NCBI GenBank assembly: GCA_019188255.1
Contig: JAETXT010000002.1
Span: forward strand, 4,402,001-4,466,000
Source: Verticillium longisporum
Taxonomy: Eukaryota; Ascomycota; Sordariomycetes; Glomerellales; Plectosphaerellaceae
Length of the DNA: 64,000 bases
Direction: 5' to 3'
Part shown: positions 55,122 to 64,000 of the stretch, piece by piece
Numbering within the stretch: position 1 is the stretch's first letter
Layout: every line of letters begins with the position of its first letter
Notes under the pieces: generated by a model
The model's input: only the letters and a program-made list of their open reading frames with translations
The model's database searches: none
Told to the model about the DNA's origin: nothing
Program-made: the position numbers and the translations under genes

Positions 55122-57608
55122 CCTTGACGTGTTGTCGGCTTATGGCCGGATGTTGTTTCTCGGATGGTGTTTCTCACATGTCGTGCAACGTCACAGACAA
55201 CAGGCATTTACGCAGGCGGGCGTTCGGGCGGTCACCTATCTTCAGGTCATGTTCAAGAGTGATTCCCAATACCAGATTGACCAGATCTAAAACATCGCCT
55301 TGAATTTTCTTCCTCTTTTACCTCGATGCTCGTTCTTAACCGAATGAGATGACTCGCTGGTGGTCGCCAAAGGAATTACTTACCAAATGGGAATAACGGA
55401 GTCCGAAAAAGGCTCAATGAGCGGACCAGAATAGGGCGATCTGCCGGGCTACTTGTAAGTCTACCGGAATACAGACCGGGCTTGAGTACAGCAAGTAAAA
55501 GTATACGTCACTAGAACCGTCGACCTGTTCCGGCCACATGTATTGACTGATGTGATTACATCATGCTCAGCCAACCAATGCCCCTCATATCCCGGCCCGC
55601 AGTAGACGCGAGCCCAGCATCGGCCTCGACACTGCAAACTGCTTTCTGCTTCAGTCAAGTGAGCACGTGGCCATGTTTCTGGCATTCGAGGTCCAGCAGG
55701 TTGCTGCAGGTTGAGTAGCGCAAAACCGTTTAGGAGGAGGGGTCCAGCGGGTGGTTAACGAGGGATATCTCAGCCTCGTACTTGGCGTGAGAATGGGGGG
55801 GGAAACGTGGTCCAATTGCAAGGTTTGATTGGACAGAAGTTAAGTCTTAGCTAGATCGGTGGTAGGTGCACCAGGCGAACTCATGTTGGTGACAGCTACC
55901 CAGGGAGCTTGGAGGGTCCCGATGGTACATTGTCGGTGGCTAAAAAGAGGTAGCACGTGACGGAGATCGTGCTCAGGAGGCTTACCTACGTACCTTATCT
56001 ACCACAAGGTACCTGTCCAGCACATAGTCTCTGGGTTGCTTAAGAGAACGGCGGCTGGCTCGAACCCTGGGCGTGACGCCCAAGACTGGTGACAGGCAAC
56101 AGTAACCTTAAATCTTTTTTCAGCCTCACGTGTCTCGATCGGCAGAGATGCGTTTGAGCGCCGAGCCGACGTCAGACAGGCTGCTTGACTCGAGACCATG
56201 ATGTCCCTGAAAAGTGCTGGCAGGTACCAGTCTATATGGAGGCCTCGCTGAAGAAAGACGTACTCTAAAGTCAATCGTCGAGGTTGGTGTCGTGGTGGGG
56301 CAGCTATGTAGTAAGTACCTCCGGGCAGCAGGGCAGGCACCTGAGTACCCCGCATCACCAGCGCTAGCAGGGTTTCTCACTGTGGCTCTCTGCAGCTTGC
56401 GGCGAGTTCTGTATCGATTTCTCCCCCTCGGCCTCGGAGGGCCCCTCCCATCGCGACCACCACCAGACCAATCCTTGCTCCATTGTCTCGGCCAGCTTCA
56501 TCTTGCCAGCCAGAGCCCGCCCGTGAGGACCCCATTCAGTCCACCATTCCACCCGCCCGTCTGAAGAGGAAACAGACAGGGACGACGCCGCCCCGCAGTA
56601 GTCTGGCTACAACACGGCACCACGGCACCACGGCATCTCAACGACAACCTGGGACATGCTTCTCTCACCCCGCCATATCTGAGATGCCCTGCTAGCCTCT
56701 CTCCTCGTACTTGGCTGAAGACATGATCGTCGCGACCTGCCCTGTCACGTCCTCGCCGGAGCATCACGATTCACCCTTCATCTAATCTACGACATCACAC
56801 GTACCACTGCCATCCTTCAGCTTCAATCACGAATCTCAAGCCTGTTCATTTCTTCGAATCTTCAAACGCGCCCTTCGGCAACAGGTAGGTTCATGCCCAC
56901 CATTCCCTCTCAGTTACCTCTGGTTGCGTACACCAAGAACCCTCGTCCACAACTCCTGTCCTATTTCTCCGCTCCATATCCATTGGACTTCGACATCGGC
57001 GGTTACTACATCGACACGCCGAGGTGCGTGCCGCTTCAGTCTTCACGACCCCCACATCCTCTGGCCAGAGCCCAGATCATCCATGTGCTTTTCCTCCTCC
57101 TGACCTGTGCCAGCCATGCCAGCGGCTCAGAAACCAGGGTCTGGGAGATGGTGGGACTCTCATGCAGCTCCTCGGTCTGGTCCAGCCGGCCAGCCTTTCG
57201 CCTGCGTTGATCGGTCGCGTGACGTTCAGCTCGGGTGTCAGCAGCTTACCTGAAGGTTCTCCCATCCATCGCACTACTTCTCATTCATCTATCTTGCCCT
57301 AAACCACCAGAGATCACGCCCACGTGCTACGGGGTTCTCAGTGACACCTTGTCCAGTCCCGAGCCTTCTTGTCGAGAGACGACGTCAGTTCTTCAGGGAC
57401 ACGTTCTCGCTGCACGGCCTGGCTCTGTTGCTAATACCTATCACGACTTACAGTATTCTATCTTGCTTCGTCGTCCCGTTGCTCTACCTTTCACCCTCGT
57501 CTGGTATTCGGGAGGCTCGCTCATCGTTTCTGTCGAGCTTCAACCTCATTTGTCAAACCACTCCCGCCAACCATCCGGAGCGCCGTGCGTCCCTGACACC
57601 CGCACATC
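55122..57608. other. long upstream region of the NUC-2 gene
   Basis: About 2.5 kb without a supportable gene. It contains four CACGTG hexamers and a TACC-like block at 55985-56015. A region at 56060 resembles a tRNA T-loop but does not fold (see rejected). Part of it is probably a long leader of the NUC-2 gene, because pyrimidine-rich DNA runs from 56850 to 57600. Confidence 0.45.
55664..57326. promoter_or_regulatory. CACGTG sites upstream of NUC-2
   Basis: Four perfect CACGTG palindromes at 55664, 55954, 56127 and 57321. CACGTG is the core site of Pho4/NUC-1 bHLH factors, which control phosphate genes. Other intergenic regions here also hold single CACGTG sites, so the excess is modest. Confidence 0.3.
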
Positions 57609-60600
57609 ATGTAAGCGATGCTTTTGTGACCTGTGGCGGCTGTACCGACATGAATCTGATAGGCTCCTGCAGGAAGTTCGGCAAGCAAATCCCGAAGGGC
57701 CAGCTGGAGGTCCCAGAATATGCCGCCAGTTTTGTCAACTACAAAGCCCTGAAGAAGGTACGTGCTCCCTCCCCACGCTCGATCCCAAACCCGCCTCGGC
57801 AGGTGCCTGTTCGGTTGCAGGAACTGTCAGTGAGGATTGGTCTGTACCGTCCGATCAAATCAGGACGCCCATCCCTTGAGCGTGGGTCTTGGAACCCCCG
57901 CGTACACCCACGGCAGATGTCCAGGATGAACGTCCCACTGACCCTACATATTACCTAGCTGATCAAAAGGCTCTCGGCCACCCCCGTACTCAGCGCTCAG
58001 AATGACGTTCACCGGAGCATCCCTGTGGACTCGCAAGCAGCTCTTCAGGCCAACAAAGCCACATTTTTCTTTCAACTGGTACGTCACCGATGACGGCTTG
58101 GCGCAATGAACATACTTTCGGCTTTACTTACTCGCGACCAGGAACGAGAGCTCGAGAAAGTGAATGCTTTTTACTTGCAAAAAGAGGCCGAGGTAAGATG
58201 GCATTGCGTGTGTCACGTCGTATGGTGCTGAGCATTGATTTTAGCTCAAAGTTCGCCTGAGAACGCTCCTCGACAAGAAAAAGGTTCTGCAATCGCGGGG
58301 CCAGGGTTTCCTCGTCGCTCTACCAAGTTTACGACACTCGAGGAAGGGTTTCAACAATTTGCCAGCGATCTGAACAAGCTGCAACAATTTGTTGAGATCA
58401 ATGGCACCGCCTTCTCGAAGATCCTGAAAAAGTGGGACAAGACGAGCAAGTCAAAGACCAAGGAACTCTATCTCTCACGAGCAGTAGAGGTTCAGCCCTT
58501 CTTTAACGCTACCGTTATCAGCGAACTTTCCGACCAGGCAACAACAAGTTTGCAAGAAATTGGAGCTTGGTCTGAGGGCGATCATGTCACCTTTGAAGCC
58601 CGGACAGATCACCTGGTCAGCAGCCAGCACTTGCTGGGCACCGATGAAGGCGATGCAGATATATTTTTACTCGACACTGTGGTGTCTGGTAACCTTGAGG
58701 CGTTGAAGGACTTGCTCTTGCGGATGCAAACTGCGTCCGCCGCCGCAGGTGATGGATCCAACGTGACCTTGATGGAGCGAATTACCCGAACATTCCTCGC
58801 AGCGATTCACGATGGACCAAAGGAGTCTCTCCACCTTCTTCTCGAAACCGGCCTTGTTGACATTCAATCTGAAGATGACATCAATGAGCGAAACTGTCTT
58901 CATCAGGCTGCCATATATGGCAAGTCATATGTTCTCGAGTATGGGCTGTCAAAGGGAGTGTCCGTCAACCGCACCGATGTATACGGTCGAGTGCCTCTCC
59001 ACTACGCCTGTATGCATGGACGTCTTGACATGCTTGATGCTTTGCTTAGTGGTAAGTTCTGGTGCCTTGAACTGGGACAACATAACTGATGGTTCTTTAG
59101 GAGACGCCCAAACGAAAGACTTGATCGATCACGACAACTTTACACCTCTGATTCATGCCATCATCCACGGCCACCTGCAATGCGTCCAGAGGTTACTCGA
59201 AAAGTCAGCTCGCCTCGACCCCGTCTCTGACGCCGACCACGTGCCCCTGAACCTTGCCTGTGAACACGGCTCGTTGGAGATTGTTGCGCTTTTGTTGCAG
59301 CATGGTGCTAAGATTCTTCCTGACGCCGAGGGACTCTACCCTCACCACCTGGTGGCCCGATCGGGACAGACCCCGCAGCTTCTCTTGCTGTTGAAGCAGC
59401 ACGGCGCTGACCTAGACCAAATGGACAAACTGTACGGCTGGACACCGCTCGTGCACGCAGCAAGCGAGGGCAACGTGCCGTGTCTGCAGGCGCTTCTTGA
59501 CGTTGGTGCTGATCCCAGCATCTTGGACGAGAAGGATCTACCTGCGATGTACTATGCAGCATGGGAAGGTCATCTCGAGTGCATGAGGCTGCTCGCACCG
59601 TTTAACAAACAGACGCGGGAGAGCCCACTTTTGCTTCAGCCTGCCTCTTCGTTGATCCCTCCAATGATGAGCAGCAGCGGTCCAGACGCGATGGTACTCG
59701 ACCCCGATGCGATACCAGAGCTCGAGCTTCCCCCTCCGATCATTCCCCTCCGTCGCTACGGACACAATTTCCTTGACACTAAGGCTGTCGTACAAATCAA
59801 CTTTGAGGAGAACGGAGAACAACCACTCGTATTCTTCCACGATGGGAAATACCCTGCTGCTCGACTCACTATTTCATCTAAAATGTTCGATCTCATTCCG
59901 AAAAACATCATGCTCCCTTTCCAAGAAGATACCCGGCTCGCCTCCTTTCAGATCGACAATCTGGATAACTTTACGCTCGACTTCGATGTATTCCCAACGT
60001 ACGGCGCCAAGATTATCGCCAAGACGGTCGCTCTGCCGAACACTTTCAAGGCTCTTCTGAGCAGCTCTGGGAAATGCTGCTTGCCACTATTTGATCCAAG
60101 GCTGCGGGCAATTGGCCAAATCAGCTTCCATGTCCAGGTCATCAAGCCCTTCAACGGGAAGCCCCTAGAGATCACCGACTTTGAGACATACTGGAAGGCA
60201 ACAAGTCAATTCGACAGGAGTCCCAGCACATTCATTACCGGTTCGAGCCTATCTGGCGACTTTGTGCGAGTCTTCGTTCAACATACCAGCGACGGTGTAC
60301 CCGTGCTCTGGCCCAGATGGACAATACCGTGTGGCGGCATCGACCTACCAGTGTGTCGCTTGACTGCGGATCAATTCACCACCATCACAGCCCGAAGCCC
60401 AAGTCGAGCAGAGCTCTCGACGTTGCGTACCAAGTCGATGGACGGTATCGCCGATATTCACCGAATCCTTGCGACAGCGGGTGTTCCCTTGGATGAAGCC
60501 CTGTCGCTGCTTCCTCACGGCATGCATGTCAACATCCAAGTCCTCTACCCGACGACAGAGGATGAAAAGGCGTTTGGACTCGGGTCCACCTTGGACATGA

Positions 60601-61143
60601 ACAGCTTTGTCGACGCTATCCTGACGATTGTCTTCGATCACGCCCGTGCGCAGCGTGCGCAATCTCTCGAGTCTGTCCGCTCCGTCGTCTTCAGCTCCTA
60701 CAATACCAACCTATGTGCTGCACTTAACTGGAAGCAGCCTAACTTCCCCGTCTTCCTGTGCAATGACCTGGGGCGGGAGGAGCCCATGGCGGCACCTGAT
60801 ATCATTCAGAGCCACGGGCGGCGATCGACGTCCATCAAGGAAGCGGTCAGGGTCGCGCAAAGCAATAACTTCATGGGCCTCATTTGCTGCTCGCGTCTCT
60901 TGGTACGTGCTCAACACGTCTTACTCGACACACACAAGCTAACACGATACATAGGACATGCTTCCAGCACTCGTAGATGCGATCAAGTCACACGGCCTTG
61001 TGCTCGTGACCGACAAGTCGTCGGAAGCTACGTCGGCAGTAAACTCCATGGCGGACCCATTTCCGAAGCTGCCCAAAGGTGTGGACGGTGTGCTAAAGGG
61101 GCACAGCATCCTGCGATTCAATGAGTCGATCGATATGGAGTGA
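57609..61143 (+). CDS. nuc-2: NUC-2/Pho81-type phosphate sensor (SPX, ankyrin, GDPD), with a frameshift
   Basis: Exons: 57609-57610, 57673-57757, 57959-58078, 58142-58192, 58245-59051, 59101-60902 and 60955-61143. The start codon is split: AT at 57609-57610, then intron 1 (GTAAGC...CTGCAG), then G at 57673, giving MKFGKQIPKGQLEVPEYA, a near-invariant SPX start. An unspliced ATG at 57650 would give a longer head. The SPX domain is followed by about six ankyrin repeats (GRVPLHYACMHGRLDMLDAL, TPLVHAASEGNVPCLQALLD) and a GDPD-like C-terminal region (SRLLDMLPALVDAIKSHGLV). It inhibits the Pho85-type CDK when phosphate is low. The frame breaks at GGGTTT, 58304-58309; with one base added the CDS is 3057 nt (1018 aa), close to Neurospora NUC-2 (recalled). 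Confidence 0.9.
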
Positions 61144-61367
61144 TCATGAGCTTACTGCGTGAGCCTTCCCGCGGGTTGATAAGCGAGGTGATTGTGAAAT
61201 AGAAAACCACTGGTACGGAGTTGGAATGGACGACACCTGACGTCTCAGAGGGAGGCATGAAATGGCACAAGATAGTCACGTTTTGAGAATTATTTCTTCT
61301 TCGCGATTCGTCGCATTCTTTTGCATGCTCCTCGACCACTGCTTCAAATTTCCATCGGCAGGCTGCA

Positions 61368-62049
61368 TCACGCCCCCTTGTAATCATACTTTAACGCACT
61401 CAGTTCGCCTTCGGGGTCGACGCTTCCCATGACCACCTTGGCGATGAAAACAACAGTGTAGACGACCGCCGGCCAGTACCCCAACAACCCGCTCTCCTTG
61501 CCCCTCAAGAAAGCCCATGCCAGTGCGACGACGGCACAGAGACCCAGATTCAAGAGCGGCAGGTATGTGTCGAGCGGCCCTCCCTCACTCAGCACGAACG
61601 GTGCCGCGCCGCGCCTCTGCCTCTCGCGCCGCGCGGCCGCGGGACGGAGCCAGTCGTCCACGACGCGGAGGCCGGTCTTGTCGGGCTGTTGGCTGTAAAG
61701 GAGATAGGCGGTGGCGAGGAGGGAAGTCGTCGCGAGAAGGGCGGGGAAGGAAGGCGGCAAGGCGAGGATGTAGGGGAGGATCGAGACCAGGGGCAGAGGC
61801 AGGAGGAGCAGTCGGAAGGTTGCGTTTCGGGAGGCGTTTTCGGCCGTGAGGCGGGCGATGAGGGATTCTTGTTCTGTCGTTTTGCGTCAGCTTTGTTCCC
61901 GGGAGAGAAAGAGAGACAGAGAGAGTATGTGGCACGGGAAGGGCAGTACCTTGCTCGTCTATGGCTTCTGGCTGAGAAGAGTCTGAGTCCGAGTCGGCGG
62001 GGTAGTGGAATGTCTTTCGGAGACGGGCGGATGCGCCTCTCGTCGCCAT
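61368..62049 (-). CDS. small multi-pass membrane protein
   Basis: Exon 1 is 62049-61950 and exon 2 is 61873-61368, with a 76-nt intron (GTACTG...CGACAG) joined at residue 34. The product is 201 aa. The N-terminus is basic and then Asp/Ser-rich (MATRGASARLRKTFHYPADS, DSDSSQPEAIDEQ). Four hydrophobic segments follow (RLLLLPLPLVSILPYILALP, ALLATTSLLATAYLLYS, LNLGLCAVVALAWAFLRG and WPAVVYTVVFIAKVVMGSVD), with a basic loop (RERQRRGAAPFVLSEGGPLD) between the second and third. I do not recognise the family and give no function. The stop at 61368-61370 is 224 nt from the NUC-2 stop (convergent), and the start is divergent from COA1. Confidence 0.75.
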
Positions 62050-62363
62050 GGTGCTAGAGTGAGATGCCAAATGATACTAACTCAGTGTCTTTCTGACCAC
62101 CGAATAGACGAAGAGAAGTCAAGTTGGCCACGAGCTACGGTGTATAGCTAGGTTGTTGGACAGAAGTCGTGGCTGTTCACAGCCTTATGACGAGACAGCA
62201 GACGACAGCTTGTGTCTGATTGGTTGAAGCTTGACAAGGCTTCGACTTGTGATCTGGCCCCACTTCGATACCCCGGTCAACTTTTCTGTCTCGCCTTTCG
62301 AGCGCATCGCCTGATCAGAGGGACCCAAGACCGACGACACTGAATGCCACCAGCCAGTCTCTA
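62050..62363. other. divergent promoter, membrane protein / COA1
   Basis: A 314-nt interval between two divergent starts. No gene or clear motif is seen. Confidence 0.45.
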
Positions 62364-63106
62364 ATGTCTTCACACGCCGCCATGATCAGCAGGCTTGCCA
62401 GCAGACGCGCCTTGCAGTCGCTGCGCGCCCTGCCGACCGCTACAGCCAATGTTGCCAAGTGCACGAGAACGCCTCTTCAGCAAAGATGGATGACAGCCGC
62501 GCCGAAGCCCGGTCAAGGACCCTTGATGGAGCGTCGTGCCGACCGTGAACTTCCAGGTACATTCTTCACTGTCTTATCCATGGTTTGTCTGTGACAATAG
62601 CTGACGGTCATTGCCTAGACCTTGCCTCGACGACCTTCCGCTGGTCCCGCTCCTTCCCCATCTTTGTCGTCATTGTCGCCGTCTCGTCGCTCGCCATCTT
62701 CAACTACCAAAAGTCCTCTTCGCCTGTCGTATCCTCGACGCTCTACGCCCTGCGCGTCTCTCCCAAGGCCCGTGAGCTACTGGGAGATGAGGTCTACTTC
62801 AAGCACCAAATCCCCTGGATCAGCGGCGAGATGAACCAGCTGCACGGACGCATCGACATTGCGTTCAGCGTCAAGGGCTCTCGCAGCGAGGCTGTCATGC
62901 GCTTCGCGAGCTACCGCCTCTCGCACAAGGGCATGTTCGAGACGACCGAGTGGAGCCTGGAGATGCCGGACGGGCGCAAGATTGATCTGCTCGACGGCAC
63001 GGATCCGTTCAAGGGCATCGTGGGCGGAAACGACCTGGACGACTACGAGGAGGAGGCCGCCTCGGCGGCGACCAGGGGCTTCAGGCAACAGCCGAAGCTC
63101 AAGTAG
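62364..63106 (+). CDS. COA1: cytochrome c oxidase assembly factor Coa1
   Basis: Exon 1 is 62364-62556, the intron 62557-62618 (GTACAT...TGCCTAG), and exon 2 is 62619-63106. The product is 226 aa, or 220 from the second ATG at 62382. The N-terminus is rich in Arg and Ser with no acidic residues (MISRLASRRALQSLRALPTA), as in a mitochondrial presequence. After ERRADRELPD comes one transmembrane helix (FPIFVVIVAVSSLAIF) and then NYQKSSSPVVSSTLYALRVS. The conserved KHQIPWISGEMNQLHGRIDI and FASYRLSHKGMFETTEWSLE are typical of fungal Coa1. Coa1 sits in the inner mitochondrial membrane and helps Shy1 and Mss51 assemble Cox1. The ATG at 62382 matches the usual Coa1 start more closely. Confidence 0.88.
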
Positions 63107-63368
63107 ATGTACAACCAAGACGTGACTTGAGTTTTTTTTTTTTTGAACAGAAAGTCGTTTAGGAGATGGACTCTTCTTGAGAGAGAGAGCCTTTTATTCT
63201 GGCGTGAGGGCCCGCAGAACGCCTCAATGATATGCATAGATGTACAACAGTGTGTATAGTACAATTTAAAAAAAAAAGAACGACCCCGGGGATCAACAAC
63301 TCGTCTCGTACATCGCTTTCTTCCCACTGTCATCACTGTCACTGCTGCTTACCAGCAGCAGTTTGTGT

Positions 63369-64000
63369 TTACAATAGATCGGGTCGTGACCTCCTCTCCT
63401 CCTTCATGACAAGATGCCTCTCCCGCGCCTCCTGCAGCTTGACTTCGGCATCGACATTCTCGTCGAGCAGCGCCGACAGCGTGGCCTCGCGGTGGGGCTG
63501 CGTGGGCGCCTTCCTCTTGACAGCGTCCTGCAGCTTGACGACGCAGCCCTTGGGGCCGGCCACGGGGCCGCTGACGACGACGATGCCGAGCTCGTTGTCA
63601 ACCGACAGCACGGTCAGGTTCTGCACCGTCGTCTGCTGGTTGCCCATGCGTCCCGGCATCTTCTTGCCGGGCAGCACCCTGGAGCCGGAACCCTGCGAGG
63701 GGCCGGCGGTACCCATGGTCCTGTGGTTCTTGGAGTTTCCGTGGGAGGCCGGCTGACCGGCGAAGCCGTGCCTCTTCATGCCACCGGCGAAGCCCTGGCC
63801 GCGGCTGTTGGAGCGGACGTCGACGTACTGGCCCTTCTGGAACCAGTCGGGCCGCAGCTGGGCGCCGACGGGCAGCAGGCCGTCCTCGCCCTTGACGCGA
63901 AACTCGGCAATGTGGCGCTTGGGGAAGACGCCGCGGGCCTCAAAGTAGCCGAGCAGCGGGCGCGTGACGTTGCGCGGCTCCTTCTGGCCGAGGCCGACCT
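63369..64000 (-). CDS. MRPL9: mitochondrial ribosomal protein uL3m (5' partial)
   Basis: The frame is open from the right edge (minus strand) to a stop at 63371-63369. The translation includes FEARGVFPKRHIAEFRVKGE, WFQKGQYVDVRSNSRGQGFA, GGMKRHGFAGQPASHGNSKN and MGTAGPSQGSGSRVLPGKKM, the hallmark loop of uL3, followed by PGRMGNQQTTVQNLTVLSVD and a C-terminal helix EVKLQEARERHLVMKEERRS. uL3m sits at the peptidyl-transferase centre of the mitochondrial large subunit. The 5' end, including any presequence, lies outside the window. The gene is convergent with COA1. Confidence 0.9.
   Translation of the reverse strand, partial: VGLGQKEPRNVTRPLLGYFEARGVFPKRHIAEFRVKGEDGLLPVGAQLRPDWFQKGQYVDVRSNSRGQGFAGGMKRHGFAGQPASHGNSKNHRTMGTAGPSQGSGSRVLPGKKMPGRMGNQQTTVQNLTVLSVDNELGIVVVSGPVAGPKGCVVKLQDAVKRKAPTQPHREATLSALLDENVDAEVKLQEARERHLVMKEERRSRPDLL

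Noticed and set aside
56055..56075. T-loop-like GGCTCGAACCCTGGGC (minus strand)
   Set aside because: The T stem fails after one pair, and no anticodon or acceptor stem can be formed around it.

Overview
The window is nuclear DNA of a filamentous ascomycete. Genes are dense on both strands. Most are split by short introns of about 45-140 nt with GT...AG ends and CTNAC-like branch sites, coding DNA is GC-rich, and several proteins are typical of Pezizomycotina (a NUC-2 type SPX-ankyrin protein, a Pex14-like peroxin, a Rab11/Ypt3 gene with four introns). The gene content fits Sordariomycetes best. I cannot name the genus from sequence alone.

Layout. 1-2183: 3' part of a TPR/ankyrin protein with a fungal N-terminal domain. 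2790-8152: SKI3 (+) convergent with RMI1 (-), with a 22-bp minisatellite between their 3' ends. 8153-9680: tetranucleotide repeats and a 19-copy, 23-bp minisatellite. 9681-12783: NmrA-like protein and VPS51. 13336-14924: a decayed F-box gene. 15149-19230: divergent IES2 (-) and a Pex14-like peroxin (+). 19728-23822: a large chromodomain protein (-). 25706-29131: YPT3/Rab11 and BRX1. 29609-30943: F-box protein (-). 31988-32086: intron-containing tRNA-Asp. 32772-40045: a short-chain dehydrogenase, class II histone deacetylase HDA1 and an RS-rich protein. 40686-40758: tRNA-Lys. 41540-49051: two single-pass membrane proteins (-) separated by a gene-poor 3.8 kb. 51053-55121: DHX35-like helicase (-) divergent from a CUE-domain protein (+). 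57609-61143: NUC-2/PHO81. 61368-64000: a membrane protein (-), COA1 (+) and the 3' part of mitochondrial ribosomal protein uL3m (-).

The genes do not form one pathway. They cover RNA turnover and ribosome assembly (SKI3, DHX35, BRX1), chromatin (IES2, chromodomain protein, HDA1), trafficking (VPS51, YPT3), peroxisome and mitochondrion (Pex14-like, COA1, uL3m), genome stability (RMI1) and phosphate sensing (NUC-2). I see no transposon, CRISPR array or secondary-metabolite core enzyme.

The strongest unusual signal is technical or evolutionary. Four otherwise intact, conserved genes (HDA1, the RS protein, a Mid2-like protein and NUC-2) each carry one minus-1 frameshift at a short homopolymer. 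In each case adding back one base makes the spliced CDS an exact multiple of three. This points to assembly indels rather than four independent gene losses. The F-box pseudogene differs: it has several stops, several frame changes and probably an internal deletion. Other points of interest are a start codon split by an intron in NUC-2, a 13-nt microexon in YPT3, and minisatellites that are stop-free in all three frames of one strand.
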